Shown one piece after another: positions 14,862-21,894 of a stretch of 26,524 bases of DNA (within the stretch, counting starts at the first letter, position 1; the number at the start of each line of letters is the position of its first letter). Source of the DNA: Anaerolineaceae bacterium UBA700 (GTDB lineage Bacteria; Chloroflexota; Anaerolineae; Anaerolineales; Anaerolineaceae); contig DBMK01000172.1 in NCBI GenBank assembly GCA_002298885.1, positions 1 to 26,524 on the forward strand. Direction: 5' to 3'. The position numbers and the translations under genes are program-made. The notes beneath the pieces are model-generated. The model worked only from the letters and a program-made list of their open reading frames with translations, was not told where the DNA came from and ran no database searches.

Positions 14862-16097
14862 TCAGCTCACTTTCATTGGTAAAACCAGCTCCAGCGGATA
14901 CTCCGCCAGGATTTCAAATTTCCCATCCGGCCGCACCCACAACGAATCTTCCAGGCGCACGCCGAACCCTTTTTCGGGGTAATACAGACCTGGTTCGACG
15001 GTGATCACAGCCCCCCGGCTCAATTTCTCCTCTTTCAATGCCTTGCTGCCGTTGTACGGGCGTTCGTGCACGTCCAGGCCAATCCCGTGGCCCAGGCCGT
15101 GCACGTATCCTTCCTGTGTGCCCGGGTGGGTTATCGGGGTAGGATGGCCCATTCCGGCAAACAGGTTGCAGGCTCTTTCCTGGTAAACGGTAAAATCGCG
15201 GTCGACTTCCAATTCGGATAAGATTGTCCGGTACACCTGAAGGACCTGGGTGTAGGCTGCTTCGACTTCAGGCGGGGCATAGCCCAGGCACCAGGTGCGG
15301 GTGAAATCGTAGAAATACCCTCCGCCCTGCTCGCACGGGTAAATATCGAAGACGATGGTCTGGCCGAGGCGCATGACGGCGTCCGGCGAACCGATGCTGT
15401 GCGGGACGCCGGCATCACGCCCGGTGGAAAAGATTACCCCCTCAGGCGATTCGGCGCCGGCTTCGGCCAGCCACAGGTCGATGCGGGCCTTGACTTCGCC
15501 GACGGTCAGCGGGCTGCCGTCTTCCTTGACCAGGATTTCGTCCTTAACCGCATGCCCGCGCAGGAAATCGGCGGTATTGGCCACGACGCGGGTGGTGACC
15601 TTCCCCATGCGCCGAATGCGTTCGACCTCGGCGGCGTCCTTGGTCAGGCGCGCCTTTAATATCAGGTCTTCTTCCTGGTACGGGGCAATTTGAATCTCGG
15701 GCAACAATTCCTTTAAGGTGGAAAACACGGCAAATCCGTGGCTCAGCTCGCCGACGCCGTACAGCGCCAGCCGCCCAGACGTTATTCCGACGCTGGCGAG
15801 AATCTGGCTATAGCGCATGGCGCTGGCTTTGATATGATTTCCCTGCGCCTCGGCCAGCAGGTCAGAATAGGGAAAATCGCTGTAGCTACCGACTCTCAAT
15901 CCAGTCCGGGCAGCCTCGTCGCGCTCCATCGGCCCGACGAACAGCATCGCAGGCTCACCGTGTTTCTTGATGTAATCGCCGGTAAAATGCCCGCCTCCGG
16001 TGAGGTAGACCATCACCGGGTTATGCAGTCCAGAACCGGTGACCAGGAGGGCGTCGATCTCGTTTGCCTGCATCAATGCATCCAGCTCAGATTTCAT
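14862..16097 (-). CDS. M24-family metallopeptidase (Xaa-Pro aminopeptidase-like)
   Basis: A 411-residue protein with a creatinase-type N-terminal domain (about 1-150) and a pita-bread M24 catalytic domain (about 155-405). All five metal ligands of the family can be seen: D251 (VFDIYP), D264 (YDFTRTW), H337 (HGLGHGIG), E368 (TVEPGLYYP) and E383 (VRLEDSL). It should remove N-terminal residues preceding proline or act on other small peptides. Exact specificity is open, since creatinase-like and prolidase members share these features. It has no signal peptide, so it is cytoplasmic. It is preceded by selA (36 nt) and followed by tsaD (2 nt) on the same strand. The ribosome-binding site is weak. 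Confidence 0.92.
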   Translation of the reverse strand: MKSELDALMQANEIDALLVTGSGLHNPVMVYLTGGGHFTGDYIKKHGEPAMLFVGPMERDEAARTGLRVGSYSDFPYSDLLAEAQGNHIKASAMRYSQILASVGITSGRLALYGVGELSHGFAVFSTLKELLPEIQIAPYQEEDLILKARLTKDAAEVERIRRMGKVTTRVVANTADFLRGHAVKDEILVKEDGSPLTVGEVKARIDLWLAEAGAESPEGVIFSTGRDAGVPHSIGSPDAVMRLGQTIVFDIYPCEQGGGYFYDFTRTWCLGYAPPEVEAAYTQVLQVYRTILSELEVDRDFTVYQERACNLFAGMGHPTPITHPGTQEGYVHGLGHGIGLDVHERPYNGSKALKEEKLSRGAVITVEPGLYYPEKGFGVRLEDSLWVRPDGKFEILAEYPLELVLPMKVS

Positions 16098-16133
16098 TGA
16101 ATAGAAGACCCCAATCTTTCCAATAAAATTATA

Positions 16134-17489
16134 CTATTGTGCCGCGATTACCGTTTCCATTCCGCGAAGTAATGCATCCTCTTGAGCAGACAGAACCGTG
16201 CGTGGATCGATCAAAATTTTATCTGCCTGTACGATGGCTATCACCGGCAAAGGCAAGTTTCTCAATGCCGCCAGGAAGCGATTTGGACGTGCCACGCTCA
16301 AGGCCAGCCAGAAAGTCGGCAGGGTTTCTTCCGGCAGGCTTCCGCCGCCGACGGTCGACGTGCCGGGGAGGATTTCACCCTGGCCCAGTCGCTTGGCCCA
16401 AGCGGCGGCGCGCATTTTTAGCTCGTCCGGCTTTTGGGCAATCATCTGCCACACCGGGATGGCGTGTTCGGCTTCATCCTTCAAATAATGCAGCATCGTG
16501 GCCGATAAGGCTGCCAGGCAGGTCTTATCCGCCCGCACGGCCCGCGCCAGGGGGTGCCGCTTAATTTTCTGCAAGAGGTCCCTACGCCCGGCGATGATCC
16601 CGGCCTGCGGGCCGCCAAGCAGCTTATCGCCCGAAAAGCACACCAGGTCGGCCCCAGCCTGCAGGCTCTCTTGCACCGTAGGCTCGTGAGCCAGGCCGTA
16701 GCGGGACGTATCTAGCAGCGCTCCCGAGCCCAGGTCGTCCACCACCGGCGTATCAAAGTGGTGAGCCACCCTGACCAGGTCAGCCAGGGCCGGCTCCTCG
16801 GTAAACCCAACCAGCTTGAAGTTGGAATGATGGGCGCGCATGACCAACGCCGCCGGTTCCTGAAGCGCCTCCTCGTAATCGCTGAGGTGGACGCGGTTGG
16901 TCGTGCCGATTTCGGCCAGCCTCGCCCCGGATTGGCGCATTACCTCCGGGACGCGGAAACCTCCCCCTATTTCAACCAGTTGCGTGCGGCTGATTACCAC
17001 CCGCCGGCGACTCGCCAGGGCCGAAAGCGCCAGAAGCACCGCTGAAGCATTGTTATTGACCACCACCGCAGCCTCGGCTCCGCACACCCGCCTTAATAGC
17101 AGCTCGACATGGCTCGTGCGCAGCCCGCGTTTGCCGCTTTCGAGGTCAAATTCGAGCGTACAGTACCCGGACGAAACGTCCGCAATTGCCTGGATGGCAG
17201 CCGCGCTCATCGGCGCCCGTCCCAGGTTGGTGTGCAGGATCACCCCGGTGGCATTGATTACAGGCGCCAGGCTGGGTTTTAGCCAGCCGTCAAGCCTCGC
17301 CTCGACCAACGAGGCGAGCGCTTCTCGACTTGGGATTGAACCGCCATCGCCCGATTTTTCGCGAATTTCCGCCAGGACGCTGCGAATTCCATCCAATACC
17401 AACGGTCTGCCATACCGGGCGGTCAGTGCCGTGACCGAAGCGGTTTGCAGCAGCGCTTCTACGGCGGGGATTTCCCGCCTGTCACTCAT
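16134..17489 (-). CDS. selA: L-seryl-tRNA(Sec) selenium transferase
   Basis: A 451-residue PLP enzyme that converts Ser-tRNA(Sec) to Sec-tRNA(Sec) using selenophosphate. Family motifs include PVINATGVILHTNLGRAP (77-94), VVNNNASAVLLAL, EIGTTNR, VVDDLGSGALLD and the PLP lysine K289 in FSGDKLLGGPQAG. Length is normal for bacterial SelA. The ATG overlaps the stop region of the upstream membrane-protein gene by 8 nt, with AAGGA about 8 nt upstream. selB, selD and the tRNA-Sec gene, often close to selA, are not in this window. The gene implies that the organism makes selenoproteins if those partners exist elsewhere. Confidence 0.96.
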   Translation of the reverse strand: MSDRREIPAVEALLQTASVTALTARYGRPLVLDGIRSVLAEIREKSGDGGSIPSREALASLVEARLDGWLKPSLAPVINATGVILHTNLGRAPMSAAAIQAIADVSSGYCTLEFDLESGKRGLRTSHVELLLRRVCGAEAAVVVNNNASAVLLALSALASRRRVVISRTQLVEIGGGFRVPEVMRQSGARLAEIGTTNRVHLSDYEEALQEPAALVMRAHHSNFKLVGFTEEPALADLVRVAHHFDTPVVDDLGSGALLDTSRYGLAHEPTVQESLQAGADLVCFSGDKLLGGPQAGIIAGRRDLLQKIKRHPLARAVRADKTCLAALSATMLHYLKDEAEHAIPVWQMIAQKPDELKMRAAAWAKRLGQGEILPGTSTVGGGSLPEETLPTFWLALSVARPNRFLAALRNLPLPVIAIVQADKILIDPRTVLSAQEDALLRGMETVIAAQ

Positions 17490-17892
17490 GCTCCGGATCC
17501 TTGGGTTTCCAGCGCGCCCTTTCGCCTATACGCAATAGGGTCTCGATCAAGATGAAACCAATCGCCAGGAAGAGTACCAGGGCCGTGTTCAAAATCCGCC
17601 CTTGCTGCAGCCAGGCCATCAGGCTGCCATAAACGCCCACCCAGGTGGCCTGGCGGATCAAAATACCCTCGCCAGCTACCGGCTCGCTTGGGAAACGCCG
17701 GTTGAGGTAAGCCACTACCGGCAGCGCCGTCCCGCTTAGCCCCAGGAATAGAAAGAAGAACAGCAGCCAGCGAGGGAACAATTCCGGGTCCAACATCAAA
17801 ATAATATACACCAGGCCGATCCAGCCAATAGCGGCCAGGATGATCCCTGCGATCAGGATGGGGAGAAAAGATGGGAATTTATGATTCTGCAC
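17482..17892 (-). CDS. Small four-helix membrane protein of unknown function
   Basis: A 136-residue hydrophobic protein that I do not recognise. Four predicted membrane helices lie at roughly residues 8-34, 40-62, 78-100 and 102-122. The C-terminus is charged (RARWKPKDPEHE). I chose a GTG start at 17892-17890 because GGGGAGAGG lies just upstream on the minus strand and a TATAAT promoter element sits immediately before that. The open frame extends to 17997, but the extra 35 residues would lie upstream of the apparent transcription start. It overlaps selA by 8 nt and probably leads a four-gene unit with selA, the M24 peptidase and tsaD. No function is suggested by sequence. Confidence 0.75.
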   Translation of the reverse strand: MQNHKFPSFLPILIAGIILAAIGWIGLVYIILMLDPELFPRWLLFFFLFLGLSGTALPVVAYLNRRFPSEPVAGEGILIRQATWVGVYGSLMAWLQQGRILNTALVLFLAIGFILIETLLRIGERARWKPKDPEHE

Positions 17893-17910
17893 GGCAATCC
17901 TCTCCCCTGG

Positions 17911-17939
17911 ATTATATACCAAACTAGAGACCCGGTCAG
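17911..17939 (-). promoter_or_regulatory. Promoter of the selA transcription unit
   Basis: On the minus strand CTGACC (17939-17934) is followed after 17 nt by TATAAT (17916-17911). Transcription would begin near 17904, a few bases before the GTG start chosen for the membrane protein, leaving just enough leader for the GGGGAGAGG ribosome-binding site. Confidence 0.55.
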
Positions 17940-17961
17940 CGAAAGCATGTGGCTCTTTAAA

Positions 17962-17977
17962 CTGCATTTCCATGCAG
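17962..17977. repeat. Short inverted repeat between divergent promoters
   Basis: CTGCAT-ttcc-ATGCAG is a perfect 6-bp inverted repeat between the leftward selA-unit promoter and the rightward metH promoter, 12 nt upstream of the -35 at 17990. It could be an operator, but no known regulator can be named. Confidence 0.35.
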
Positions 17978-17989
17978 GAAAACGTCGAT

Positions 17990-18018
17990 TTGACCAATGA
18001 AAAGGATGGTGGTAGAAT
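17990..18018 (+). promoter_or_regulatory. Promoter of the SAM-riboswitch/metH transcript
   Basis: TTGACC (17990-17995) and TAGAAT (18013-18018) are separated by exactly 17 nt, and TGG just before the -10 makes it an extended -10. Transcription should start near 18025, about ten bases before the riboswitch begins. It is the best promoter match in the window. Confidence 0.8.
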
Positions 18019-18035
18019 TTATCCACAATCGAATA

Positions 18036-18146
18036 CCTCATCCAGAGAGGTGGAGGGACCGGCCCTGTGAAACCTCGGCAACCGCTGCAATGCTGGTGCC
18101 AATTCCGGCAGACCGCGCAGGACCTGCGCATTCTGGAAGATGAGAG
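18036..18146 (+). promoter_or_regulatory. SAM-I (S-box) riboswitch aptamer
   Basis: The leader shows the conserved S-box elements in order: P1 5' strand CTCATC (18037-18042), CAGAGAGGTGGAGGGACCGG, CCCTGTGAAACCTCGGCAACC, GGTGCCAATTCC, then the variable P4 hairpin (GCGCAGGACCTGCGC) and GGAAGATGAG, whose GATGAG (18139-18144) closes P1. SAM binding should stabilise P1 and lower expression of the genes behind it. This fits the downstream methionine synthase. It lies in the 325-nt spacer 17893-18217, which otherwise holds only the two promoters, the small inverted repeat and the terminator. Confidence 0.97.
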
Positions 18147-18162
18147 ACGCCAAAAACGGTTG

Positions 18163-18193
18163 CCCTCTCATATAGATAGAGGGAAATTTTTTT
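18163..18193 (+). terminator. Riboswitch-controlled terminator
   Basis: CCCTCT (18163-18168) pairs with AGAGGG (18178-18183) around a 9-nt loop, followed by AAA and seven T (18187-18193). The alternative fold is visible: TGAGAG (18141-18146), part of the P1 3' strand, can pair with CTCTCA (18165-18170), which destroys the terminator. With SAM bound, P1 holds TGAGAG and the terminator forms. The switch therefore acts on transcription. Confidence 0.88.
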
Positions 18194-18217
18194 AATAAGA
18201 AATCAGGCAGGGCTACT

Positions 18218-21200
18218 ATGATCCCAAACGAGTCCACCAACCGCCGTTACCTCGATGCCTTGAAAGAGCGCGTCCTCGTTTTCGATGGAGCTATGGGTAC
18301 CAACCTCCAGGTGATGAACCTGACAGCCGAACAGTTCGGCGGCGAACGATATGCCGGGTGCAACGATTACCTGGTTATCAGCTACCCCCAGGCCGTTGAG
18401 ACGGTCCATCGCTCCTTTCTGGATGTCGGGGTGGACGTGATCGAGACCGATTCATTCCGGGCCAACCGCATCACCCTGGGCGAATACGGCCTGAAGGATC
18501 GCATCACCGAGATCAACCGGGCTGCAGCCAAACTTGCCCGCCGCCTGGCCGATGAATATTCGGCGCGCACTGGCCAGCCACGCTTCGTCGCTGGCTCAAT
18601 TGGGCCCTCCGGTAAGCTGCCGTCGATGAACGACCCCGAGCTGTCCAACGTCACCTTCGACGACCTGGTGGACGTCTTCCGCGAACAGGCCAGCGGGCTG
18701 ATCCAGGGCGGCGTGGACCTGATTGTGGTCGAAACCTCCCAGGATATTCTGGAAGTAAAGGCCGCCATCACCGGCATCAAGGCGGCGTTTGCCGAAACCG
18801 GCGTCACCCTGCCCATCCAGGCCCAGGTCACGCTGGATACAACCGGGCGCATGCTGCTCGGCACGGATATCAGCGCTGTCTTGACCACCCTGGAAGGCAT
18901 GGGCATCGCCGCCATGGGCCTTAACTGCTCCACCGGGCCGGATTATATGCGCGAGCCGATCCGCTACCTGGGCGAGACGTCGACCCTGCCGGTATCCTGC
19001 ATTCCCAATGCCGGTCTGCCGCTCAACGTGGATGGACAGGCCGTCTACCCCCTCGAACCCGAGCCATATGCCGATACCATGGCGGAATACGTAGAGAGGT
19101 ACCACGTCAACATCGTCGGCGGTTGCTGCGGGACGACTCCGGAACATCTGAAGAAATTGATCGAGAAGCTGCACGGGCATGCCTCGGAGCCCCGGCCCCA
19201 AACTCGAGCGCCCAGGCTGTCCTCCGCCGTCCAGGCCATCTCTATGGCCCAGGAGCCGCGACCTTTCTTCATCGGCGAGCGTTTGAACACCCAGGGCAGC
19301 CGCAAATTCAAACAGCTCATCCTGGACGAGGATTTCGACGGCGCCCTGCAGATTGCCCGCCAGCAGGTGGAAAGCGGTGCCCATGGGCTGGACCTGTGCG
19401 TGGCGCTGACCGAGCGCACCGATGAAGCCGACCTGATGCGCCGCCTGGTGAAAACGCTCAGCCCGGTGGTGCGAGCCCCCCTGGTGATCGATTCGACCGA
19501 GCCGGACGTCATCGAAATTGCCCTCAAAAACGCGCCCGGGCGTTGCCTCATCAATTCGACCAACCTGGAAGCAGGGCGGGCGAAGGCCGATCGCATCTTC
19601 AGCCTGGCGCGCAAATACAACGCCGCCGTCATTGCCCTGACCATCGACGAGCAGGGCATGGCCAAGACCGCCGAGCGCAAGCTGGAAATTGCCCGGCGCA
19701 TTTACGATATCGCCGTCACGGAATACGGCTTAAATCCTGGCGACCTGGTTTTCGACGCACTGACCTTCACCCTGGCTACTGGCGACCTCGAATTCAACCA
19801 GTCCGCCATCCAGACGATGGAGGGGATCCGGCGCATCAAGGCCGAGCTGCCCGGCGTGCTCACCTCACTCGGTGTTAGCAACGTCTCGTTTGGCCTGTCG
19901 CCCAATTCCAGGCCGGTGCTGAACTCAGTAATGCTCTACCACTGCGTCCTTGCCGGGCTGGATATGGCCATCGTCAACCCGGCCCAGATTACACCCTACG
20001 CCGACATTTCCGAGGAAGAACGCCTGCTGGCCGAGGACCTCATCTTCGACCGGCGTCCGGACGCCCTGACCCGCCTGATTCGTTTTTACGAAGAATCAGG
20101 ACCGGCTGTCAAAAGCCGCACGGGCAGCGCCGAAGCCGCCCTCAAAGAGATGGACGCCGAACACCGCTTGCATTTCCGCATATTGCACCGGATCAAGGAA
20201 GGCGTCGAGGCCGATATCGACGAAATCTTGCAGCGCCGCCCGCAGGCGGAGTGGAGTAAAGCGGCCGTCGAAATCCTGAATACCGTGCTCCTGCCTGCGA
20301 TGAAGGAGGTGGGGGATAAGTTCGGCACGGGTGAGCTGATCCTGCCCTTCGTGCTGCAGTCCGCCGAGGTGATGAAAAAAGCCGTGGCCCACGTGGAGCT
20401 GTTTCTGGAACGCAAAGAAGGTGTCACCAAGGGGACGCTGGTACTGGCCACGGTCTATGGCGACGTGCACGACATCGGCAAGAACCTGGTCAAGACCATC
20501 CTTTCCAATAACGGCTACACCGTGGTCGACCTGGGCAAGCAGGTTCCAGCCGAAACGATCATCGCCAAGGCCGTGGAGGTGAATGCCACCGCCATCGGCT
20601 TGAGCGCCCTGCTGGTCAGCACCAGCAAGCAGATGCCGCTGATCGTCAACGAGCTGCAACGCCGCGGGCTGCGCTTCCCGGTATTGATCGGCGGCGCGGC
20701 CATCAACCGGCGCTTTGGCCGGCGCATTTTGCTGACCGACCAGGATACCTACTACGAACCGGGCGTTTATTACTGCAAGGACGCCTTCGAAGGATTGGCC
20801 ACCATGGACACGCTCATCAATCCCGAGCAGAGTCCCGCGCTGAAAGCCCAAATCCGGCGCGAATCCGAGATGGAGCTGGGTCGCAACGTACAGAGCGCCG
20901 GGGTCGATACGAGCCGACCGCAGCGGTCGAACGTCCCGGCGGCGCGCTTTATCCCGCGCGCCCCATCCTGGGGACCGCGGGTCGTGCACCAGATGCCGCT
21001 GGACGCGGTGTTCCAATTCCTGCCCAAAAATGAGCTCTTCCGCCTTTCCTGGGGCGCGAAAAACACCCACGGCGAGGAATGGGAGAAACTGCAGGCCGAA
21101 TACGAAACGCGCCTGGATGAAATGAGGCGCCAGGCATTGAAGGAGAACTGGTTGAGACCCCAGGGCGTCTACGGTTACTGGCCAGCGCAGGCGCTTGGCA

Positions 21201-21742
21201 ACGACCTGCTGGTCTACGATCCCATGTCAATCCAGGCCGGCGACCCGGTGGAATTGGCCCGCTTTTCGTTTCCGCGCCAGCCCACCGGAGATTACCTGTG
21301 CCTGGCGGATTATTTCGCTCCGGCGGACTCGGGCACGATGGACGTCGTCGCGCTCCAGATCGTCACGGTGGGGCAGGAAGCCACGGCCCGCTTCGAAATG
21401 CTGCAGGGCGAGGGTAATTACGCCGAGGCGTATTTCAGCCACGGCCTGGCCGTGCAAATGGCCGAAGCCGCGGCCGAATACCTGCACAACCACATCCGCC
21501 GCGAGCTTGGGCTGGCCGCCGACCAGGGGAAACGCTATTCCTGGGGCTATCCGGCTATCCCGGAGTTGCAAGACCACCAGGTAGTTTTCCAACTGCTGCC
21601 GGCCGAGTCGGAACTGGGCATGAGCCTGACCTCAGCCTACCAGCTCGTCCCGGAGCAGTCCACCGCTGCCATCATCTTGCATCACCCCGAGGCAAAATAT
21701 TTCACGGTTGGGGAGACGAGAATCAGCCAACTGATCAAATAG
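18218..21742 (+). CDS. metH: Cobalamin-dependent methionine synthase
   Basis: A 1174-residue four-module enzyme that moves a methyl group from 5-methyl-THF to homocysteine. The homocysteine module (about 1-320) has zinc ligands C237, C303 and C304 (GLNCSTG, GGCCGTTP). The pterin-binding module (about 345-625) includes FIGERLNTQGSRKFK. The cap and B12 module (about 645-860) carries GDVHDIGKN, with H751 as the lower cobalt ligand. The activation domain (about 925-1174) contains RYSWGYPAIPEL, the SAM-binding motif that usually reads GYPACP. Length is near the roughly 1230 of E. coli MetH, so the protein looks complete. It needs B12 and a flavodoxin-type reductant. A SAM-I riboswitch controls it. 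Confidence 0.97.
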   Translation: MIPNESTNRRYLDALKERVLVFDGAMGTNLQVMNLTAEQFGGERYAGCNDYLVISYPQAVETVHRSFLDVGVDVIETDSFRANRITLGEYGLKDRITEINRAAAKLARRLADEYSARTGQPRFVAGSIGPSGKLPSMNDPELSNVTFDDLVDVFREQASGLIQGGVDLIVVETSQDILEVKAAITGIKAAFAETGVTLPIQAQVTLDTTGRMLLGTDISAVLTTLEGMGIAAMGLNCSTGPDYMREPIRYLGETSTLPVSCIPNAGLPLNVDGQAVYPLEPEPYADTMAEYVERYHVNIVGGCCGTTPEHLKKLIEKLHGHASEPRPQTRAPRLSSAVQAISMAQEPRPFFIGERLNTQGSRKFKQLILDEDFDGALQIARQQVESGAHGLDLCVALTERTDEADLMRRLVKTLSPVVRAPLVIDSTEPDVIEIALKNAPGRCLINSTNLEAGRAKADRIFSLARKYNAAVIALTIDEQGMAKTAERKLEIARRIYDIAVTEYGLNPGDLVFDALTFTLATGDLEFNQSAIQTMEGIRRIKAELPGVLTSLGVSNVSFGLSPNSRPVLNSVMLYHCVLAGLDMAIVNPAQITPYADISEEERLLAEDLIFDRRPDALTRLIRFYEESGPAVKSRTGSAEAALKEMDAEHRLHFRILHRIKEGVEADIDEILQRRPQAEWSKAAVEILNTVLLPAMKEVGDKFGTGELILPFVLQSAEVMKKAVAHVELFLERKEGVTKGTLVLATVYGDVHDIGKNLVKTILSNNGYTVVDLGKQVPAETIIAKAVEVNATAIGLSALLVSTSKQMPLIVNELQRRGLRFPVLIGGAAINRRFGRRILLTDQDTYYEPGVYYCKDAFEGLATMDTLINPEQSPALKAQIRRESEMELGRNVQSAGVDTSRPQRSNVPAARFIPRAPSWGPRVVHQMPLDAVFQFLPKNELFRLSWGAKNTHGEEWEKLQAEYETRLDEMRRQALKENWLRPQGVYGYWPAQALGNDLLVYDPMSIQAGDPVELARFSFPRQPTGDYLCLADYFAPADSGTMDVVALQIVTVGQEATARFEMLQGEGNYAEAYFSHGLAVQMAEAAAEYLHNHIRRELGLAADQGKRYSWGYPAIPELQDHQVVFQLLPAESELGMSLTSAYQLVPEQSTAAIILHHPEAKYFTVGETRISQLIK

Positions 21743-21743
21743 A

Positions 21744-21865
21744 CCTCACCCCCGGCCCCTCTCCTGGAGTAAAAAACACTCAAGGAGAGGGGAGGAATCA
21801 GGCTAAGCGTGATTTTCTCCCCTCTCCTGACGAGATCTTCGTCAGGAGAGGGGTCGGGGGTGAGG
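21744..21865. repeat. 122-bp nested palindromic intergenic element
   Basis: Terminal arms 21744-21765 and 21844-21865 are 22-bp inverted repeats with a single mismatch (a G-T wobble in RNA). Inside are an internal 12-bp pair (AGGAGAGGGGAG at 21783-21794 with CTCCCCTCTCCT at 21817-21828) and a 15-bp perfect hairpin (21819-21833 with 21839-21853, loop GATCT). The arms share the CCCCTCTCC/GGAGAGGGG core, so several exclusive folds are possible. It fills most of the 152-nt gap between metH and the next gene. It resembles small dispersed repeats (REP/MITE-like) known from many bacterial genomes. No transposase or obvious target duplication is seen. Confidence 0.8.
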
Positions 21866-21894
21866 CAAAAAACCTTATAAGCGAGACTCACTTC

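Noticed and set aside
17893..17997. Longer start for the four-helix membrane protein
   Set aside because: The extra codons lie across or upstream of the TATAAT at 17911-17916, and the GTG at 17892 has a strong ribosome-binding site.
20096..21070. 324-codon open frame opposite metH
   Set aside because: It is complementary to the conserved B12 and linker regions and has no coding signature of its own.
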